From the NCBI GenBank assembly GCA_015680685.1, contig MNCI01006964.1, positions 571,810 to 635,809 of the forward strand: a DNA stretch of 64,000 nucleotides. Direction: 5' to 3'. The DNA is from Gnetum montanum. Taxonomy: Eukaryota; Streptophyta; Gnetopsida; Gnetales; Gnetaceae. The notes beneath the pieces were generated by a model. The model searched no databases. It was given only the letters and a program-made list of their open reading frames with translations, and was not told where the DNA came from. This document shows positions 60,471 to 64,000 of this stretch, one piece after another. Each line of letters opens with the position of its first letter. The first letter of the stretch is position 1. Position numbers and translations under genes: made by a program.

Positions 60471-60488
60471 GCCCTCCTTCTAGCACCA
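60471..60488 (-). other. A primer-binding site
   Basis: The minus strand reads TGGTGCTAGAAGGAGGGC, five bases after the 5' LTR end; same as D. Confidence 0.85.
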
Positions 60489-60493
60489 ATTTC

Positions 60494-61834
60494 TGTGTCG
60501 TCCGAAATCGTCGGTCTTCGGCTGGAAGGAAACAGAAATTGGAAGATCTCCAGACACGGACAAAATACCCTACCTTCGCTTGAGGGCAAGCTAGAATTGA
60601 TGAAGGCAGAGTACCTTGAGTGGTCTGCACACGGATCAGGCAAGGATTTCCCCAAACATACACCGAAGTGCTATACGCTGGGTTATATGTAAATGGCGTA
60701 ACAGGCATAAAGCAGAGCGTAAACAGCGTAACTGATGCCAAAGGAGCGTAAACAGAAAGGGCGTAAATAGTATACGTGCAGCAATTAATGCAAAATTGTA
60801 ATAGATTTTAGGAAGAAAATGTAAAAATGCTATTTCAAAATGAGAGTTACAATGACCGGTCTAACGCAGTTGTGGCTTTGACACAAGGTGGACGAATAGC
60901 CCCGGTGGATGCAGGGATGACTATGGGTTGGTTCAAATTGTAAGCACAGCGTAGAAGTTGTATGCTCAGCATACAAGGTTGAAGTCCAGCATATCAGGTT
61001 CTCCACTCTGGTTCTTAGCATCTCTATTTTCTCTCTGGTTTGCTCAAATTTGCCAACCCCGATCTAATGAAAAATTGGGGTTTTTATACAGGTTTCGATG
61101 TTAGACTCGGGTTGGGTGACACGTGGCACATTGATCGGGTGTGAAAGAATAAAATTTACAAATGTAGAACATGTTATATTTGCTGGGCATATACGCTGGG
61201 CGTATACACTGTATTTGGTGGGCATAGACCCTAGGCATATACGCTGTGGATGCCGGGTGTATATGCTGGGCGTATATGCTGTGGATGCTGGGCGTATACA
61301 TTAGGCATATACACTAATGATTGCTGGGCGTATATGTTGGGCGTATACGCTGATGGATGCTAGGCATATACGTTGGGTGTATACGTTGATGGTTGCTCTA
61401 TTTGTGTAAATCGCTACCTTGTACAAGGTCTCGTTCTGTAGTGCTATTTCCATGCCATCGTCGGGGATTTCTTGCCGGGCGTATGTATCAGTCGTACTTG
61501 CTGAGTGTACATGTGAGACATGTATGATGGGCATCTATGCTGGGTGTATATGTTGTGAATGCAATCTAGGGCATATATGCTGCGCGTATACGTTGTGAAC
61601 ATCAGGCGTATACATTGGGCGTATATGTTGAGAATACATACTTAGTGTAAACTAAGTATTTTAAGCTCCGAAGTTGCCAAGTTTGATAGCAGATGTTGTC
61701 GTGATTGTCGACGGGTCCTAAGGAATTGCTCCTCATTGAGTTCGACTCTGCTTGAAGTTTGTGGGATCCTCAAGCTTTAGTCATTCTTGATTCCTTTTGG
61801 AAAAGTACTAGGCTCAACATTTTATGGTGTTTCA
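60494..61834 (-). repeat. A 5' LTR
   Basis: Minus-strand start TGAAACACCATAAAATG at 61,834, end GGACGACACA at 60,494. TATAAAAA box at 61,081-61,088 (minus). The array of GGGCGTATAC words at 61,180-61,640 is longer than in the 3' LTR, which accounts for most of the length difference (1,341 versus 1,218 bp). Confidence 0.94.
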
Positions 61835-62340
61835 TGACCGAGGACCTTCTCAATGAGGTCCCTATGGTTATGCACAAAGGCAAAAATAAAACTCTCAGGG
61901 TTAGTTCCCTCCTAGAACAACAGACACAGAGTGGCATAACACAAGTACTTCAAGGTAATGTTGTTGTATTTGCGTGGTCGTACGAAGACATGCCAAGATT
62001 AGACCCGAGACTAATACAGCATAACATAATCTTAGACCCACGCATCAAAGTAATTAGATAGAAGGCGCGAAAGGTTAAGCCAGGGATCACACTAGCAGTG
62101 CATAATGAAATCACCAAGCTATATCAGGCTCATTTCATTCACGTAGTTGATTACTCAGACTGGGTGTCCAACATCGTAGTTGTTTCTAAGAAAACAGGAG
62201 TCATACGCATCTGCATAGACTTCCGGGATCAGAACAAAGCTACGATTAAGGATAATTTCCCGTTACCGAGTATTGACCAACTGATAGATACAACAGCTGG
62301 TCACACGCTTCTATCCTTTATGGATTGCTTCTCAGGTTAT
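61835..62340 (+). pseudogene. C reverse transcriptase N-terminal part, right of A
   Basis: Continues C pol after the A insertion: TEDLLNEVP, PRLIQHNIILDP, DWVSNIVVVSKKTG, IRICIDFRDQN and FMDCFSGY with the first catalytic Asp (about 62,320). The RT ends abruptly at FSGY; the rest is replaced by minisatellite-type spacer. Confidence 0.85.
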
Positions 62341-62556
62341 AAAACTAGAAATGGCCTGAAATGGCTTAAAACTAGCACACGAAAACATGAACATTTTATG
62401 CAAAACGCAGCATGCATGTAATGCACAAGTTAACGCAAAATCAATTCTTGTTTCATGAAATCCTCTTTTCTTTATTCAAAAGTCTTGTCTATTAAATAAT
62501 GTTTGCAAAATGTGTTACACAAAATTTTAAAAAATTCAAAATTAAAAAATCTCATG
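62341..62556. other. Chimeric junction and spacer
   Basis: AAATGGCCTGAAATGGCTTAAAACTAG directly after the RT fragment is the minisatellite type that normally precedes the antisense gene (compare 24.9-25.2 kb). So an RT segment has been joined to a PR-proximal segment, by recombination between copies. Confidence 0.65.
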
Positions 62557-64000
62557 CTATAATGGGTCGTTTCTGTTCACATCATCTGTGCCTTTCGCTC
62601 CTACATCATCTCCCTTTGCATTGCCTTCCCCTGTGTTGTCCTTTTCTGGTTCCCCATTTCCTCACTCTATGGCCCCTGCACCTTCGCCTAGGACTTGCAT
62701 CGTAGGATGAAAAGGTCAGTTAGCATAACAAACACAAATTACAATAAAGCATAAGCATTAACACGGTAGAAAGCAACTAACTTGAGAAGGGCCCATGCCT
62801 GTCTTGAAGGGTATCTAGTCTAAACTGAGCCCAAGGCAATGCCAGACCTCCTCTATCGTGACATCCACCCAACACCTTTTGACCTAGTTTAGTGTCTGCT
62901 ACAGCAGCTCTCTCCCTTTCGATGGTTGTCCACCTTGGCAGCTTCGGAGAAAAGGAGATGGTCGCAGTCTCTCCTGTGGGAAGGTCCACTTTCCAATCAA
63001 GGAATTTCGTAACCTTGACCTACTCTTTGAATTTGACATAGGCCCTAGAAGCATCAATGGCATTTACGAATGCTTCATATGTGAATGCCTCCACCGCAGC
63101 ATCCTTGTATAGTTTACGATGGGTGACATTTTTCCATTTATACATACATTTATGGTTTCTCTGGGATTGCCCCCATTCGTAAACCTTGGCGCTAAATTTT
63201 TTACGTCTTGACACTTTTGGTCCAGTAGGTCCATCTGCATCCACTGTTCTATCAGCTCATGGGTGGTCTCAACGTTTTGACATGCAACTATCCAAAACCT
63301 AGCGTAGTCTATCATAGCCGTGCGCCAGTCCTCATTATTAGTGTTGCGAGCTATGATGAACTCATTCCTCGACTTGAGGTCCCCCACCTCAATACTTAGG
63401 TTGGCCTCTCTTTGCTCAACTCTTTGGACCCATTTCCACATGTCCTCATTAACACGCTTGTACTCCCACAGGGAGCATGCCGAGTGCAAAGCGCATTTGC
63501 AAACCTCGTCTTATGCACGATGAGATACCTCAGTCACTTCAGGCAAGAATGTGGACATAGCGTCGACCTTCAAAGGTTGTGCCAGGTCCCATTTGAGTCA
63601 GGAGGCTAACATAACACAAAGAACATACCAGTTGCATTAGCATAGCAAAAGTAGTAAAATCAAGAAGCTCTAACATAACAAAGCGAAAGCAAATAACACT
63701 ACTACTTACCTGCTTCAGGGTCCACCTACTGGAGGCGGTTGATCATGTCATCAACGATCCCCTGCATGAATGCAAGCTTGTCGGGGACCTCAGCCCATGA
63801 TTTTGCAAGAGTTGGAGAGGGTCCTATAGCATCAGCAGTAGCATTTGTTGCATAAATAAACATGTTAGCAATGACCAAAATGGGCTATGACAAGGCAAAC
63901 ATATGATCAAACTCATCGACGTCCACTTGCGGTCTCTCTTATTATTGATGCAAGATGATGGCAGTAGCCTAGCCAAAGGTTCCTGCCAAGTCTATATGAA
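62557..64000 (-). pseudogene. Antisense multi-exon gene, fourth copy (runs off the window)
   Basis: Minus strand. Terminal exon ends KGTDDVNRNDPL-TAG (62,559-62,557). The preceding exon (about 63,610-62,780) has a WKWVQRVEQREANLS coiled-coil-like stretch, YARFWIVACQN, MQMDLLDQKCQD, and an EAFVNAIDASRAYV stretch matching EVFVEGLGLHYAF of the A copy. The next exon upstream (63,840-63,712) has PDKLAFMQGIVDDMINRL, the counterpart of MPSKMDFVSGITEEVV, with its GTAAG donor in the same place. Decayed by stops and small indels. Confidence 0.75.

Larger units (their letters stand above)
43821..61834 (-). mobile_element. Element A: 18.0-kb Tat-like Ty3/gypsy with antisense gene, complete ends
   Basis: Both LTRs (43,821-45,038 and 60,494-61,834), primer site, polypurine tract and flanking TGACC duplications (43,816-43,820 and 61,835-61,839) are present. 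Order in element sense (minus): LTR, primer site, leader, gag-PR (59,868-55,669), minisatellite, antisense gene (plus strand, 51,449-55,061), GCGTA-rich block, minisatellite, RT, gRH, aRH, integrase (49,737-46,427), minisatellite, polypurine tract, LTR. gag-PR is 1,400 codons in one frame with about ten stops. The RT catalytic box is missing. By eye the LTRs agree at roughly 90 percent, mostly transitions, so the insertion is not recent. Confidence 0.95.

Overview
The window reads as repeat-dense intergenic DNA from a large plant genome, probably a seed plant; the species cannot be fixed from sequence alone. I found no intact host gene. Nearly everything is Ty3/gypsy LTR retrotransposon, most of it decayed by in-frame stops rather than by indels. 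One ambiguous base lies at 48,864.

Layout. 1-7.7 kb holds two decayed copies of one long minus-strand ORF (168-2,918 and about 5,750-6,860) and an old LTR (4,560-5,644). An Athila-like element F lies on the minus strand with its 3' LTR at 7,744-8,728 and its pol/gag at 12.1-18.3 kb. A solo LTR (10,516-12,119, with a 5-bp target duplication) sits inside F, and F's 5' LTR is cut at 19,157. From there the window is a staircase of nested insertions. B enters F's LTR at 19,158. D enters B's antisense gene at 28,431. E enters D's gag at 31,556. C enters E's 3' LTR at 40,082. A (43,821-61,834, 18.0 kb, complete with TGACC duplications) enters C's reverse transcriptase gene. C resumes at 61,835, and at about 62,341 it is joined to another copy of the antisense-gene region that runs off the window.

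A, B, C, D and the solo LTR belong to one Tat-like clade: LTRs begin TGAAACAC and, where seen, the primer site is TTGG(C/T)GCTAGAAGGAGG, compatible with tRNA-Asn. A has separate gRH and aRH RNase H domains. The most striking component is a long spliced gene carried antisense between protease and reverse transcriptase. In A it is seven exons with GT-AG introns, about 1,030 codons, and its own AATAAA signal. Related copies lie in B, in C and in the copy at the right edge, with conserved intron positions where they can be compared. Being antisense, its introns are not spliced from the element's genomic RNA, which would explain their survival through retrotransposition. TTAAACTACCA-type minisatellites lie on both sides of the cassette. 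I do not recognise the protein.

E is a different gypsy type: 3.3-kb LTRs that carry a fragment of a plant NYN-domain/C2H2 zinc-finger gene, and a Gag-PR-RNase H-RT order in a single frame. The LTRs and leaders also hold subtype-specific hairpins and short repeats (GCGTATACGC in A, TAGCATAGCATAG in D, GGTCACACTA in B).
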